Of a DNA stretch of 64,000 nucleotides, positions 28,559 through 39,205 are shown piece by piece. The stretch's first letter is position 1; every line of letters starts with the position of its first letter. Source of the DNA: an uncultured Wohlfahrtiimonas sp. (GTDB lineage: Bacteria; Pseudomonadota; Gammaproteobacteria; Cardiobacteriales; Wohlfahrtiimonadaceae); NCBI GenBank assembly GCA_947630895.1, contig CANRJJ010000001.1:62001-126000 (forward strand), read 5' to 3'. The notes under the pieces are model-generated. The model made no database searches, was not told the DNA's origin, and saw only the letters and a list, made by a program, of their open reading frames with translations. Made by a program: the position numbers and the translations under genes.

Positions 28559-31162
28559 ATGAGTTCAGAAAAGTTTACAACAACCTTAACAACTGCTTTC
28601 TCAGAAGCTCAAAGCATTGCGATTGAGCACCATAATCAGTTCCTTGAACCCGAGCATGTTTTATTGGCTATGTTACGCCAAAAAGATGGTTCTATTTTAC
28701 CGCTGTTACGTCAGTGTAGAGTGAATGTTAATCGCTTAACTGAAGATGTGGATAACTTGGTTAAAAAATTACCTCAAGTTGAAGGTACAAATGATTTCCA
28801 AGTCAGTAAAGAATTTCAACGCACATTAATTGCGGCAGAAAAAGCAGCGAATGCTCGCGGCGATCAATTCATTTCATCTGAAATATTTTTACTCGGAATA
28901 TTAGATGAAAAGTCTAATCTAGCGAATGCATTAAAAGAAGCTGGTTTAAAGAAAGAAAAGCTTTCTGAGGTAATTGATAATTTAAGAGGTGGTGAATCTG
29001 TAAACGATGCAAATTCAGAAGAAAATCGTCAAGCATTATCCAAATATACAGTTGATTTAACCAAACGTGCTGAAGAAGGAAAATTAGACCCTGTGATCGG
29101 CCGTGACGACGAAATTCGCCGTTGTATCCAAGTTTTATCACGCCGCACTAAAAATAATCCTGTCTTAATTGGTGAACCTGGTGTTGGTAAAACTGCAATT
29201 ATTGAAGGTTTAGCACAGCGTATTATTAATGGCGAAGTGCCTGAAGGCTTAAAAAATAAATCCGTCCTATCTTTAGATATGGGCGCTTTGATCGCTGGTG
29301 CTAAATTCCGTGGTGAATTCGAAGAGCGTTTAAAAGCAGTTTTAAATGAACTTGGTAAACACGATGGCCAAATCATTCTATTCATCGATGAAATCCACAC
29401 GATGGTTGGTGCAGGTAAAGGTGATGGCGCGATGGATGCAGGTAATATGCTTAAACCTGCATTATCTCGTGGTGAATTGCACTGTATCGGTGCAACAACA
29501 TTGGATGAATACCGTCAGTACATTGAAAAAGATCCTGCGCTTGAGCGCCGTTTCCAACGTGTATTAGTTGAAGAGCCAACAGTTGAAGATACGATCGCAA
29601 TTTTACGTGGTTTAAAAGAGCGCTATGAAATCCATCATGGTGTCGAAATCACAGATCCTGCAATTGTGGCAGCAGCGACTTTATCTAATCGCTACATTAC
29701 TGATCGCCAATTACCAGACAAGGCAATTGACTTGATTGATGAAGCGGCGAGTCTGGTTCGCATGGAAATTGATTCAAAACCTGAAGAGATGGATAAATTA
29801 GATCGTCGCTTGATTCAGTTAAAGATTGAACGTGAAGCGATCAAAAAAGAAAAAGATGATGCTTCTAAAAAACGCTTAGAAATTCTTGAGCAAGAAATTT
29901 CAGATTTATCTAAAGAATATGAATCTCTAGAAGAAATTTGGAAGAAAGAAAAAAGCGTAATGCAAGGTGCTACATCTTTAAAAGAAGATTTAGAAAAAGC
30001 ACGTAATGAAATGGAAGTGGCAAAACGCTCAGGCGATTTAGCAAAAATGAGTGAATTGCAATATGGTCGCATTCCTGAATTAGAAGCTCAGTTGAAAGAA
30101 GCGCAAGCTAACGAAAATGCTGTCGAGTCTAAAAATAAATTAGTCCGTACTAATGTAACTTCTGAAGAAATTGCAGAAATCGTTTCAAAATGGACAGGCA
30201 TTCCTGTGACTCGCATGCTAGAAGGTGAGCGTGAAAAATTGCTTCACATGGAACAATTCATCGGCAACCAAGTGATCGGTCAGAAGGAAGCTATTTCTGC
30301 TGTATCTGATGCTGTGCGCCGTTCTCGTGCGGGATTATCTGATCCTAATCGTCCAATTGGTTCTTTCCTATTTTTAGGCCCAACAGGTGTGGGTAAAACT
30401 GAATTAACCAAAGCTTTGGCAAACTTCTTATTTGATTCGGAATCAGCAATGATTCGCATAGATATGTCTGAGTTCATGGAGAAACATTCTGTGGCACGCT
30501 TAATTGGTGCGCCTCCAGGATATGTTGGCTATGAAGAAGGTGGATATTTAACAGAAGCTGTTCGCCGTCGTCCATATTCAGTTATTTTATTAGATGAAGT
30601 TGAAAAAGCTCATCCCGATGTATTCAATATTTTATTGCAGGTATTGGATGATGGTCGTTTAACGGATGGACAAGGCCGTACAGTGGATTTCAAAAACACT
30701 GTGATTGTGATGACATCTAACTTAGGCTCAAGCATTATTCAGGAACAAACACATGCATTGGCAGGTATTGATGCAAAAGATCAATATGAAGCCATCAAAG
30801 CTTCTGTAATGGATGTGGTTGGACAACATTTCAGACCTGAATTTATCAACCGTATTGATGATATTGTTGTATTCCATCCGTTGAATAAATCGAATATTCG
30901 TCAAATTGCTAAGTTACAAGTTGATCGTGTGATTCAGCGTTTAGCAGATCAAGACATCTATTTATCCATTACAGATGGTGCATTAGATGAGCTTGGTGAA
31001 GTTGGTTATGATCCTGTATTTGGCGCTCGTCCATTGAAACGTGCGATCCAAATTCACTTAGAAAATCCATTAGCGAAAGCATTCTTAAATGGTGACTTTA
31101 AACCAAAAGATGAAGTAACGATTCAGGATGATCTAACGTTCCACGTGAAACATAATGAATAA
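28559..31162 (+). CDS. clpB: ATP-dependent chaperone ClpB
   Basis: 867 aa; two AAA+ domains ([30 protein letters not shown]), Clp_N repeat, middle coiled coil. Confidence 0.97.
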   Translation: MSSEKFTTTLTTAFSEAQSIAIEHHNQFLEPEHVLLAMLRQKDGSILPLLRQCRVNVNRLTEDVDNLVKKLPQVEGTNDFQVSKEFQRTLIAAEKAANARGDQFISSEIFLLGILDEKSNLANALKEAGLKKEKLSEVIDNLRGGESVNDANSEENRQALSKYTVDLTKRAEEGKLDPVIGRDDEIRRCIQVLSRRTKNNPVLIGEPGVGKTAIIEGLAQRIINGEVPEGLKNKSVLSLDMGALIAGAKFRGEFEERLKAVLNELGKHDGQIILFIDEIHTMVGAGKGDGAMDAGNMLKPALSRGELHCIGATTLDEYRQYIEKDPALERRFQRVLVEEPTVEDTIAILRGLKERYEIHHGVEITDPAIVAAATLSNRYITDRQLPDKAIDLIDEAASLVRMEIDSKPEEMDKLDRRLIQLKIEREAIKKEKDDASKKRLEILEQEISDLSKEYESLEEIWKKEKSVMQGATSLKEDLEKARNEMEVAKRSGDLAKMSELQYGRIPELEAQLKEAQANENAVESKNKLVRTNVTSEEIAEIVSKWTGIPVTRMLEGEREKLLHMEQFIGNQVIGQKEAISAVSDAVRRSRAGLSDPNRPIGSFLFLGPTGVGKTELTKALANFLFDSESAMIRIDMSEFMEKHSVARLIGAPPGYVGYEEGGYLTEAVRRRPYSVILLDEVEKAHPDVFNILLQVLDDGRLTDGQGRTVDFKNTVIVMTSNLGSSIIQEQTHALAGIDAKDQYEAIKASVMDVVGQHFRPEFINRIDDIVVFHPLNKSNIRQIAKLQVDRVIQRLADQDIYLSITDGALDELGEVGYDPVFGARPLKRAIQIHLENPLAKAFLNGDFKPKDEVTIQDDLTFHVKHNE
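31137..31152. promoter_or_regulatory. parS-like site CGTTCCACGTGAAACA inside the 3' end of clpB
   Basis: 15/16 match to TGTTCCACGTGAAACA. Confidence 0.75.
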
Positions 31163-31174
31163 TTAGCAACAAAT

Positions 31175-31213
31175 AAAAATCCCCGAGAGCTTTAAATTTC
31201 TCGGGGATTTTTT
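31175..31213. terminator. Bidirectional terminator between clpB and queA
   Basis: AAAAATCCCCGAGA ... TCTCGGGGATTTTT. Confidence 0.85.
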
Positions 31214-31228
31214 ATATCTTTATTTTAA

Positions 31229-32254
31229 TTAAGGCATTAACAACATTGCATCGCCATAGCTGAAGAATCGATATTCATCATCTACAGCATGTTTATAAAT
31301 ATTTTGAATGCGCTCATAGCCCATAAACATCGACACTAATACCAAGAGTGTAGATTTAGGCAAATGGAAGTTAGTGATCAATGCATCAATTACATGAAAC
31401 TCGAAACCTGGCTTGATAAAGATATTAGTATCACCTTCAAATGGTTTAATTTCACCATCCAAAGCTGCTGTTTCCAATGAACGACAAACTGTCGTTCCCA
31501 CAGCAATGACTTTATTTCCACGAGCTTTAGTTTCTTTAATTTTTTCAACTGTTTCACGTGAAACAGAAATCCATTCTTTATGCATCACGTGATTATCTAA
31601 ATCTTCTTCACGTACAGGTTTAAATGTTCCTGCGCCCACATGCAAAGTAACTTCAGCAAAAGAAGCGCCCTTCTCTTCTATTGCTTTCATCAATTCTTTT
31701 GTGAAATGCAAGCCTGCTGTAGGCGCCGCAACTGCACCTTTCTCTTTATTAAAGACTGTTTGGTAACGTTCTTTATCAAAGTCGCTGTCATTTCTTGTAA
31801 TGTACGGAGGCAATGGCATATGCCCCATTTTTTCTAAAATAGGAAATACTGGAGAACCATCAACCGTTTCAAAAATAAAGAATGAATCATCACGCTCAAC
31901 CATTTTGAAAACAGGTTCATTTTCTACATAAATGACCTGCCCTACTTTGGGTGATTTACTTGCTCTTGTTTGCGCCAAAAAAGATGTTTCAGTTAATAAT
32001 CTCTCAACTAAAATTTCTACAGCACCGCCTGTTTCTTTGTGGGCAAATACTCGCGCAGGTAAAACTCGAGTATTATTAATCACCAGCAAATCACCTGGAT
32101 TAATGTAATCAATAACATCTTTAAAGATTTTATCTTCGATATTATCGCCATCAGCCACTAATAAACGGGATGATTCACGGTCTTCTTTTGGAAATTGGGC
32201 GATTAATGATTCAGGCAAATGGTAATCATAATCAGAAATTTTATTTTTCATCAA
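31229..32254 (-). CDS. queA: S-adenosylmethionine:tRNA ribosyltransferase-isomerase
   Basis: 341 aa; DYHLPESLIAQFP, NNTRVLPAR, TAGLHFT, HVGAGTFKPV. Confidence 0.96.
   Translation of the reverse strand: MMKNKISDYDYHLPESLIAQFPKEDRESSRLLVADGDNIEDKIFKDVIDYINPGDLLVINNTRVLPARVFAHKETGGAVEILVERLLTETSFLAQTRASKSPKVGQVIYVENEPVFKMVERDDSFFIFETVDGSPVFPILEKMGHMPLPPYITRNDSDFDKERYQTVFNKEKGAVAAPTAGLHFTKELMKAIEEKGASFAEVTLHVGAGTFKPVREEDLDNHVMHKEWISVSRETVEKIKETKARGNKVIAVGTTVCRSLETAALDGEIKPFEGDTNIFIKPGFEFHVIDALITNFHLPKSTLLVLVSMFMGYERIQNIYKHAVDDEYRFFSYGDAMLLMP
31550..31565. promoter_or_regulatory. parS-like site TGTTTCACGTGAAACA (perfect palindrome) inside queA
   Basis: Perfect 16-bp palindrome within an 18-bp perfect palindrome CTGTTTCACGTGAAACAG (31549-31566); matches the common parS form. 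Confidence 0.85.
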
Positions 32255-33482
32255 AACTCACTACTTTTTCGTTGGCAAACAGATCTTCAAGACGTTCACG
32301 CTCACGCACTAAATAACTTTGATCATTATCTACGAGTACTTCAGCGGCACGTCCACGAGTATTATAGTTTGAACTCATCACAAATCCATAAGCACCTGCT
32401 TGTTTTATCGCAATCACATCACCTGCTTCTAATGCTAACTCGCGATCTTTCCCCAAGAAATCACCTGTTTCACAGATTGGGCCAACAATGTCATAATTTT
32501 CAATATTCGCACTGCTCTCTTTCGTTTGCTCAATGCGCATCCATGACTCATATAAAGCAGGACGAATTAAATCATTCATAGCAGCATCTACGATCGCAAA
32601 ATGTTTACCTTCATTCTCTTTAGTTAAAATCACTTCTGTTAATAGATAACCTGAGTCACCAACGATAGAACGGCCTGGTTCAACAGCAATCGATAAATTA
32701 CGAGAACCTACTTTTTCATAAATCATATCGATTAATTCTTGTAAGTTAATCAACTCTTCACCTTGATAGTCGATACCTACCCCGCCACCCATATCAAAAT
32801 GAGACAACTGAATACCATTTTCAGATAACTCATCAATCAACTTCAACATACGATCCACAGCGTCACAATACGGCGCTAATTCAGTCAACTGAGAGCCAAT
32901 ATGACAATCGATGCCTTTAATATCAATATTACTTAACGCATGCGCTGCTTTATAAATACGCACCGCTTCATCATAAGGAATACCAAATTTATTTTCGCGT
33001 AATCCTGTAGAGATATATGGATGAGTTTTAGCATCAACGTCAGGATTCACACGAAATGACACAGGTGCTTTTAAACCTAACTTTTCAGCTTCTTCATTAA
33101 GCATATAGATTTCAGCTTCTGATTCTACATTGAAGCAATGAATACCAGTCTCTAGAGCAAAACGTAAATCATCACGCGTCTTCCCTACCCCAGAAAAAAT
33201 CACTTTTTTAGCATCTCCGCCAGCTTTTAATACTCTTAAAAGCTCACCACGAGAAACGATATCAAATCCAGCACCTAATTTAGCCAACAATGCGATCACA
33301 GATAAATTGCTGTTTGCTTTCACCGCGTAACAAATCAAATGCTTTCTATCACCAAATGCTTGTTGATATTTCTTAAATGCATTCTCAATATTGTTCTTCG
33401 AATAAACATATAAAGGTGTGCCATAGTTTTTGACTAAATCTGAAATGGCTACATTTTCAATATGAGATGTAATATTGGACAT
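32241..33482 (-). CDS. lysA: Diaminopimelate decarboxylase
   Basis: 413 aa; CYAVKANSNLSVI, FDMGGGVGIDY, EPGRSIVGDSG, CETGDFLG. Confidence 0.96.
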   Translation of the reverse strand: MSNITSHIENVAISDLVKNYGTPLYVYSKNNIENAFKKYQQAFGDRKHLICYAVKANSNLSVIALLAKLGAGFDIVSRGELLRVLKAGGDAKKVIFSGVGKTRDDLRFALETGIHCFNVESEAEIYMLNEEAEKLGLKAPVSFRVNPDVDAKTHPYISTGLRENKFGIPYDEAVRIYKAAHALSNIDIKGIDCHIGSQLTELAPYCDAVDRMLKLIDELSENGIQLSHFDMGGGVGIDYQGEELINLQELIDMIYEKVGSRNLSIAVEPGRSIVGDSGYLLTEVILTKENEGKHFAIVDAAMNDLIRPALYESWMRIEQTKESSANIENYDIVGPICETGDFLGKDRELALEAGDVIAIKQAGAYGFVMSSNYNTRGRAAEVLVDNDQSYLVRERERLEDLFANEKVVSFDEK

Positions 33483-33602
33483 TTATCGCTCCGTTGTTTG
33501 CTGTTGTGATTGCTGGTTATTATCAGGTAAATATAAAGGACCTTTTTGTCCACATGCCTGCAATAAAAAAGTTAATCCGATAATTAATAGTATCTGTTTC
33601 AT
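33483..33602 (-). CDS. lptM: LptM (YifL)-like small lipoprotein, 39 aa
   Basis: Read directly: MKQILLIIGLTFLLQACGQKGPLYLPDNNQQSQQQTTER*; lipobox LLQAC followed by GQKGPLYLP; stop codon abuts the lysA ATG. Confidence 0.85.
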   Translation of the reverse strand: MKQILLIIGLTFLLQACGQKGPLYLPDNNQQSQQQTTER

Positions 33603-33613
33603 ATTGTCAATCT

Positions 33614-34564
33614 CTATAAAGTATTAGTGCGATTTTTGAGTATGGATAAAACTAGCCAAATTCTTGCTTTAGCTGGATGACTATAAGGAGACGTCATCAA
33701 TCCATATTGATCATTGTGTATTTTACCTGTCGGCACTCTTGTTGAAACAACAATGGAAATATTTTTTTGCACAGCTTCAACTGCATTTAAAATGCTTTGA
33801 TGAATTGTTCCATTGCCTGTGCCATTGAGTACTAATCCTTCTACACCATTTTCTACCAACAAAGAAATGAGTCGTTGATTTGGTGAAATGTCACTATAGA
33901 CAATTTCTACCCAAGGATATGATTTTTCATCATCTGGCAATTTTGATAACTCAACATTCATTTTTTCATCACGTTTAACATTCCTTAAAAATTCAACTTT
34001 AGAGTTATAAACATGACCAATTGCGCCATTTTCACCTGCATAAAATCCATCCACTTTTAATGTATGAGATTTCACAACTTCATCAGCGAGGTAGATCGTA
34101 TTATTAATTAAAGCAAAAATGCCTTTTTCATCACTCGTGGCAAGCATAATGCTATCTAATAAATTTAAAGGTCCATCAGCGCTTAAGGCTGTTGAAGGGC
34201 GCATAGAAGCAGTTAAAACAATAGGTTTTATCGGGTTTACAGTATGATTTAAAAACACTCCCGTTTCTTCTAAAGTATCAGTGCCATGCGTGATCACAAC
34301 ACCATCGACATCTTCTCGCGACATTAATTCAGTTAATAAAACTGCCATTTTTTTTAAAATAGTAAAAGTCATATCTTTACTATCGATTTGGCACAGCTCT
34401 ATCGTCTCAACGGAGATATTGTCAGGAACGGGAATATTCAATAATAATTCAGCAGCTTTTTTTTCACCTGCTGAGTAATTGACCAACTCTTTTTCACTAT
34501 TAGCACTGCCAGCAATCGTTCCGCCAGTACCAATAATGACTATTTTTTTTACATGTTTGGACAT
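33614..34564 (-). CDS. L-asparaginase
   Basis: IIGTGGTIAGSA, VVITHGTDTLEETG motifs; start set at MSKHVKK. Confidence 0.92.
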   Translation of the reverse strand: MSKHVKKIVIIGTGGTIAGSANSEKELVNYSAGEKKAAELLLNIPVPDNISVETIELCQIDSKDMTFTILKKMAVLLTELMSREDVDGVVITHGTDTLEETGVFLNHTVNPIKPIVLTASMRPSTALSADGPLNLLDSIMLATSDEKGIFALINNTIYLADEVVKSHTLKVDGFYAGENGAIGHVYNSKVEFLRNVKRDEKMNVELSKLPDDEKSYPWVEIVYSDISPNQRLISLLVENGVEGLVLNGTGNGTIHQSILNAVEAVQKNISIVVSTRVPTGKIHNDQYGLMTSPYSHPAKARIWLVLSILKNRTNTL

Positions 34565-34739
34565 AGATAACGTCTCATTTAAAAACACCACCAGATATTA
34601 TGACGGAAAACTTAAAATTTTATCGATTTATATATATATGATTTTTAAAGATATATTTTTTTATGTTTTCTTTTATCTTTTTTTTTTGAAAAAATATTTG
34701 ACGTAATTATTTTTTCCCCTATAATAGCAAACCTCTTCC

Positions 34740-34815
34740 GGGTCATTAGCTCAGTCGGTAGAGCAGTTGGCTTTTAACCAATTGGTCGAAGGTTCGAATC
34801 CTTCATGACCCACCA
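34740..34815 (+). tRNA. tRNA-Lys(TTT), CCA encoded
   Basis: Cloverleaf GGGTCATTAGCTCAGTCGGTAGAGCAGTTGGCTTTTAACCAATTGGTCGAAGGTTCGAATCCTTCATGACCCACCA. Confidence 0.97.
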
Positions 34816-34824
34816 GTTTTATAG

Positions 34825-34855
34825 AAGCATCTAGTACGCTAGGTGCTTTTCTTTT
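34825..34855 (+). terminator. Terminator-like hairpin after first tRNA-Lys
   Basis: AAGCATCTAG-tacg-CTAGGTGCTTTTCTTTTT. Confidence 0.6.
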
Positions 34856-34878
34856 TCCGTTAGATCATTTGTTTTAAC

Positions 34879-34954
34879 GGGTCATTAGCTCAGTCGGTAG
34901 AGCAGTTGGCTTTTAACCAATTGGTCGAAGGTTCGAATCCTTCATGACCCACCA
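34879..34954 (+). tRNA. tRNA-Lys(TTT), second identical copy
   Basis: Same 76 nt sequence as 34740-34815. Confidence 0.97.
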
Positions 34955-34961
34955 GTTTTAT

Positions 34962-34998
34962 AAACTTCTAGTACTCTATGTCTAGAAGTTTTTTTTTA
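34962..34998 (+). terminator. Terminator after second tRNA-Lys
   Basis: AAACTTCTAG ... CTAGAAGTTTTTTTTT. Confidence 0.7.
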
Positions 34999-35003
34999 TC
35001 TAA

Positions 35004-36758
35004 ATGTTGGAGAAGCTTGTGAGACAGTTGTTCCTTCTATCAGAAAGTAATACAAAAATAATTAATCAATCACTACAATTTTTACATCAACAACATACTG
35101 ATTTAATTGTAATATCTCCTGATCCTGATATCTATAAAGCCAAACCTTTGCATTATGCAAAAAGCTTACTTGGCCATACATTGAATCTAATCGTACTGGA
35201 TTGTCGCACAGGCTTTCCTTTGGACTATTTTCTTTGTGCTGCCAATACGATTCAAAAAGGTGGTGCTTTTATTATCATCTGGCAAAAAAGTGATAATGAT
35301 GAGCAAAGTACACGATTTCATACTGAAAAAATTCCAACTCATAATTTTCAAAGCTATTTATCTAAGGGATTAGAAAGATATAGCCACCCTTTTTCCTCCA
35401 CGATTAAATTAGCACCACACAAGAGTTACAATGACATTCTCAATACATTAAATACCGAACAATTATCAGTGCTGACAGCCCTACAGTCTCATAAAAACGG
35501 CATAATAACCTTATTTGCACCGAGAGGAACGGGCAAATCATTTGTGGTCAATGTTTTCTTACAATCACTTTTGGGTGATTACATTATTACAGCACCCAAT
35601 CAAACGGCTCTACAAGCTTATAAAAATACAAAGCTGAATTTTATGGCACCTGATTATCTATTTTTAAATAACCAATCCATTGATAAAAGCTGGTTAATCA
35701 TCGAAGAAGCAGCTCAAATGCCAATTGCTCATTTAGAGAAACTGGCTAAACTTGCGAAGAATGTATTACTTGTATCTTCCATAGAAAATTATGAAGGTAC
35801 CGGCAAAGGCTTAAAAGACAAGCTTGCTGATATTATCAATATTGATAACGAATTAACATTAACGCGGCCTCATCGCTTCGAATCTAATGACCCTTTGGCT
35901 CTATTCTGTGATCACATCAGCTTACAAAATGAAGTACAGCTGAATATACCTGATGGATTAATATTATTTTCACCCTATAACATTCAAAATTTCCAAGGCA
36001 ATCATGATCTTGTTGAAGCCTTTTATCAATTTATGAATCAACATCATTATCAAACCAATGCCCAAGACATCAGAAGGCTATTTGATTCACCTGATCAAAC
36101 AATAGTAATTGATATTAAAAATAATCAAATCATTGGAGGATTGTGGGCTTTAAATGAAGGAATGCTATCAATTGAGCTTGCTCAAGATGTATTTAATGGC
36201 TACCGCAGGCCTAAAGGCAATTTAGTCGTACAAACATTGAGTGCACATAGTTATTACCCAGAACTGATGACATTAAAAAGCTTACGCATTTCCCGCATTG
36301 CAGTGGATATTAATCACCGTAAACAAGGCATCGCAAGAAAGCTGCTCAAAGCACTATTGCAATATGCCTCGAATAATCAATATGATTTTTTATCAACCAG
36401 CTTTGGTTTAACAAAACCTTTATTAGAGTTTTGGAATGAGTGTAATTTCACATGGATCCATATAGGATCTCACAGAGATAAAACAACAGGACTTCACGCA
36501 GCTGTATTAATATTGCCCATAACACCTAAAATGCAACAAAAATTGGAATTCATGCAAACTAAATGGAAAAATGATGCTTACCATCTATCAGAAGCACCTT
36601 TTATTCATGAAAGTATAAAATATTTAATTGCTAATCAAGGAGATAAAGGCTTTTACGATAAAGATGATGCATCAGTTTTAGATGCATTTCAGCACCATAA
36701 AAAGCCGAAAGAAGCAGTATATTCTGCACAAATCAGACATAAAAACACATTAGACTAA
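35004..36758 (+). CDS. tmcA: tRNA(Met) cytidine acetyltransferase TmcA-like
   Basis: 584 aa; helicase P-loop APRGTGKSFVV, IIEEAAQMPIAHL, GNAT-like RISRIAVDINHRKQGIARKLL. Confidence 0.85.
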   Translation: MLEKLVRQLFLLSESNTKIINQSLQFLHQQHTDLIVISPDPDIYKAKPLHYAKSLLGHTLNLIVLDCRTGFPLDYFLCAANTIQKGGAFIIIWQKSDNDEQSTRFHTEKIPTHNFQSYLSKGLERYSHPFSSTIKLAPHKSYNDILNTLNTEQLSVLTALQSHKNGIITLFAPRGTGKSFVVNVFLQSLLGDYIITAPNQTALQAYKNTKLNFMAPDYLFLNNQSIDKSWLIIEEAAQMPIAHLEKLAKLAKNVLLVSSIENYEGTGKGLKDKLADIINIDNELTLTRPHRFESNDPLALFCDHISLQNEVQLNIPDGLILFSPYNIQNFQGNHDLVEAFYQFMNQHHYQTNAQDIRRLFDSPDQTIVIDIKNNQIIGGLWALNEGMLSIELAQDVFNGYRRPKGNLVVQTLSAHSYYPELMTLKSLRISRIAVDINHRKQGIARKLLKALLQYASNNQYDFLSTSFGLTKPLLEFWNECNFTWIHIGSHRDKTTGLHAAVLILPITPKMQQKLEFMQTKWKNDAYHLSEAPFIHESIKYLIANQGDKGFYDKDDASVLDAFQHHKKPKEAVYSAQIRHKNTLD

Positions 36759-36849
36759 TAATTATACAGATTTTCTTCAAAACAGATTTGACAAAGGTAT
36801 ATGACCTACCTATAATGCAATCCTCTTCTGGCAGCAACGAAGAAATTAA

Positions 36850-36925
<76 letters not shown>

Positions 36926-36930
36926 AGTAA

Positions 36931-36961
36931 TAAAAAGCCCCGTTATAAACGGGGCTTTTTA
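36931..36961 (+). terminator. Terminator after tRNA-Thr
   Basis: AAAAAGCCCCGTT-ataa-ACGGGGCTTTTT. Confidence 0.85.
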
Positions 36962-37033
36962 TTTGCCTAAATTAAAATAAACTGCGTTATGATAATCAAT
37001 AATTCTATTATTCATCTTGTCCAAGTGATTTAA

Positions 37034-37858
37034 ATGATATTCAAAAATCTTTTATCTAAAATTCGAAAAAAGTATTCTCACTTTAAGGTCAACCATGTCG
37101 ATATTTATGGCATTTCACAACCATATCATTTAGATAAAAAAACAAATCAATATCGTATAGAAACTGCTGATCAAAACCTTTTAGATGCGGAGAATATCGT
37201 TCTATATTCTTGGAATATCTATAAACAAAAACTCAATGATTCAATTCCACAACTTTCTTATATGCTAAGTAAAGCAGATATTATCCTGCTTCAAGAAGCT
37301 CGAGAAAGTGAAACTTTAATGTCAATTCTGGAAAGTAATCATTTTAAAGCCATTCATGTTGTTGCATTTAAAGATGGTTATTATTCGAATGGTGTTATGA
37401 CTATCAGCAAAGTAGCGCCTTTAAGTTACACCGCTCAAAAATACTCAGAACCTTGGATACGTTTTCCTAAATCTGGATTAATTTCCAACTACCAACTGAC
37501 CGACGGTCGTGAATTAATGATCGCAAATTTTCATGCAGTTAATTTTTCTATAGGACTAAAAGACTTTACACAGCAATTGCGTACTGTTTTTGAAATATTA
37601 CACGATCATCAAGGGCCAATCGTGCTCGGGGGTGATTTTAATACTTGGAAAAAATCACGATATTTATACATCAAAAAAATGATTAAAGAACTAGAGCTAA
37701 AAGAAATTGATTACCCACTAGACCAACGTACAAAAGTCATGGGTAAAGTTTTGGATCATATTTTTATTAGAGGTTTACATATAAAAGAAGCCAAAACGTA
37801 TAACATTTCAGCTTCTGATCATAATCCTATTCGTTTAAAACTATCTATCGAACCATAA
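37034..37858 (+). CDS. Endonuclease/exonuclease/phosphatase family protein (YafD-like)
   Basis: 274 aa; SWNIYKQ, LLQEARES, GPIVLGGDFNTW, SASDHNPI. Confidence 0.85.
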   Translation: MIFKNLLSKIRKKYSHFKVNHVDIYGISQPYHLDKKTNQYRIETADQNLLDAENIVLYSWNIYKQKLNDSIPQLSYMLSKADIILLQEARESETLMSILESNHFKAIHVVAFKDGYYSNGVMTISKVAPLSYTAQKYSEPWIRFPKSGLISNYQLTDGRELMIANFHAVNFSIGLKDFTQQLRTVFEILHDHQGPIVLGGDFNTWKKSRYLYIKKMIKELELKEIDYPLDQRTKVMGKVLDHIFIRGLHIKEAKTYNISASDHNPIRLKLSIEP

Positions 37859-38438
37859 TCTTAAATAATTCTTTCATATTTGCCAAAGCTTTCGCTCGAT
37901 GAGAGATCTGATTTTTTTCAGACAACTCAAGCTCAGCCATACTTTTATTTAAACCATCTACAAAGAAAAGTGGATCATAGCCAAATCCTTCACTGCCCTT
38001 TTCTTCCGTTAAAATATGGCCATAAATGCGACCTTCAGCAATTAAAGGCGTAGGATCTTCTGCATCCTTCACAAAAGCTAATACAGAGATAAAAAAAGCA
38101 CCTCTATCTTTGCCTTCAACACCCTCTAAGTTTTTTAACAATAATGAGTTATTTGCTTTATCTTCTTTTTCAGGACTATAACGAGCAGAATAAATACCTG
38201 GTTGTCCATTTAAATATGGCACAACGATTCCAGAGTCATCTGCAATGGCTGGCATATTTCCATATTTAGCAGCATGTCTTGCTTTTATAATCGCATTTTC
38301 AATGAAACTTAAACCCGTTTCATCAGCTTCTGAAATATTAAAATCACCTTGTGGACGAATCGTAATATCTAAAGAAGAAAATAATTCATTAAATTCACGT
38401 ATCTTTCCAGCGTTATTACTGGCTAAAATAATTTCCAT
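37845..38438 (-). CDS. rdgB: XTP/dITP diphosphatase (RdgB/HAM1)
   Basis: 197 aa; ILASNNAGKIREF, ADDSGIVVPYLNGQPGIYSARY, EGFGYDPLF. Confidence 0.95.
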   Translation of the reverse strand: MEIILASNNAGKIREFNELFSSLDITIRPQGDFNISEADETGLSFIENAIIKARHAAKYGNMPAIADDSGIVVPYLNGQPGIYSARYSPEKEDKANNSLLLKNLEGVEGKDRGAFFISVLAFVKDAEDPTPLIAEGRIYGHILTEEKGSEGFGYDPLFFVDGLNKSMAELELSEKNQISHRAKALANMKELFKIMVR

Positions 38439-39205
38439 TATTCAGCACCAAATACATCAATTGTAAAATATTGATCCGCTACTTTTTGATAGCTGCCATC
38501 AGCTCTAGATTTTGAAATAGCTTCATTAAATTTATCTACTAAATTAGTATCACCTTTACGTACACCTATTCCAATACCATCGCCAAAGACTGCTTTGTCA
38601 TTATAATCTTCACCCACAAATTCTAATGATTTATCGTAGCCTTTACGTAAATAGCCATCATCTAAAGCAACGCTATCAGCGAACACTAAATCAATTCTGC
38701 TTGAGTCTAAATCAAAGATTGCTTCATCTAAATTACGGTAACTTCTTACATTCGCATACTTAGCAAATTCATTGTTTGCAAAAGTTTCATGAATAGTTCC
38801 ACTTTGAACACCAATCGTTTTTCCTTTTAAAATATCAGGATTAACAGTTTGATAATCACCAATAATTGAAACGAATTTTGCAGGTGTTTGATAATATTTA
38901 TTAGTAAAATCAATAGCTTCCTTTCTTTGATCTGTAATAGACATAGAAGCTAAAATTGCATCGATTTTTTTAGTATTCAATGATGGAATTAATGCATCGA
39001 ACTCAACTTGAACGATTTCACACTGCAATTCAACTTGCTCACAGAACAATTTAGCAAGATCTGGTTCAAAACCACCCAAGGTTTTATCAGGGTTCATATA
39101 GCTAAATGGAGGATAAGAGCCTTCAATCCCTATTTTTATAACATCTTGAGCACTTACCATAGATGCAGTTAATGCAACTGTTAATAGAATTTTCTTAAAC
39201 ATCAT
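38438..39205 (-). CDS. Polar amino-acid ABC transporter substrate-binding protein (family 3)
   Basis: Signal peptide MMFKKILLTVALTASMVSAQ then IKIGIEGSYPPFSYMNPDKTLGGFEPDL, ASMSITDQRKEAIDFT. The ORF-track start at 39349 runs into the DnaA-box region and is probably wrong. Confidence 0.88.
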   Translation of the reverse strand: MMFKKILLTVALTASMVSAQDVIKIGIEGSYPPFSYMNPDKTLGGFEPDLAKLFCEQVELQCEIVQVEFDALIPSLNTKKIDAILASMSITDQRKEAIDFTNKYYQTPAKFVSIIGDYQTVNPDILKGKTIGVQSGTIHETFANNEFAKYANVRSYRNLDEAIFDLDSSRIDLVFADSVALDDGYLRKGYDKSLEFVGEDYNDKAVFGDGIGIGVRKGDTNLVDKFNEAISKSRADGSYQKVADQYFTIDVFGAE

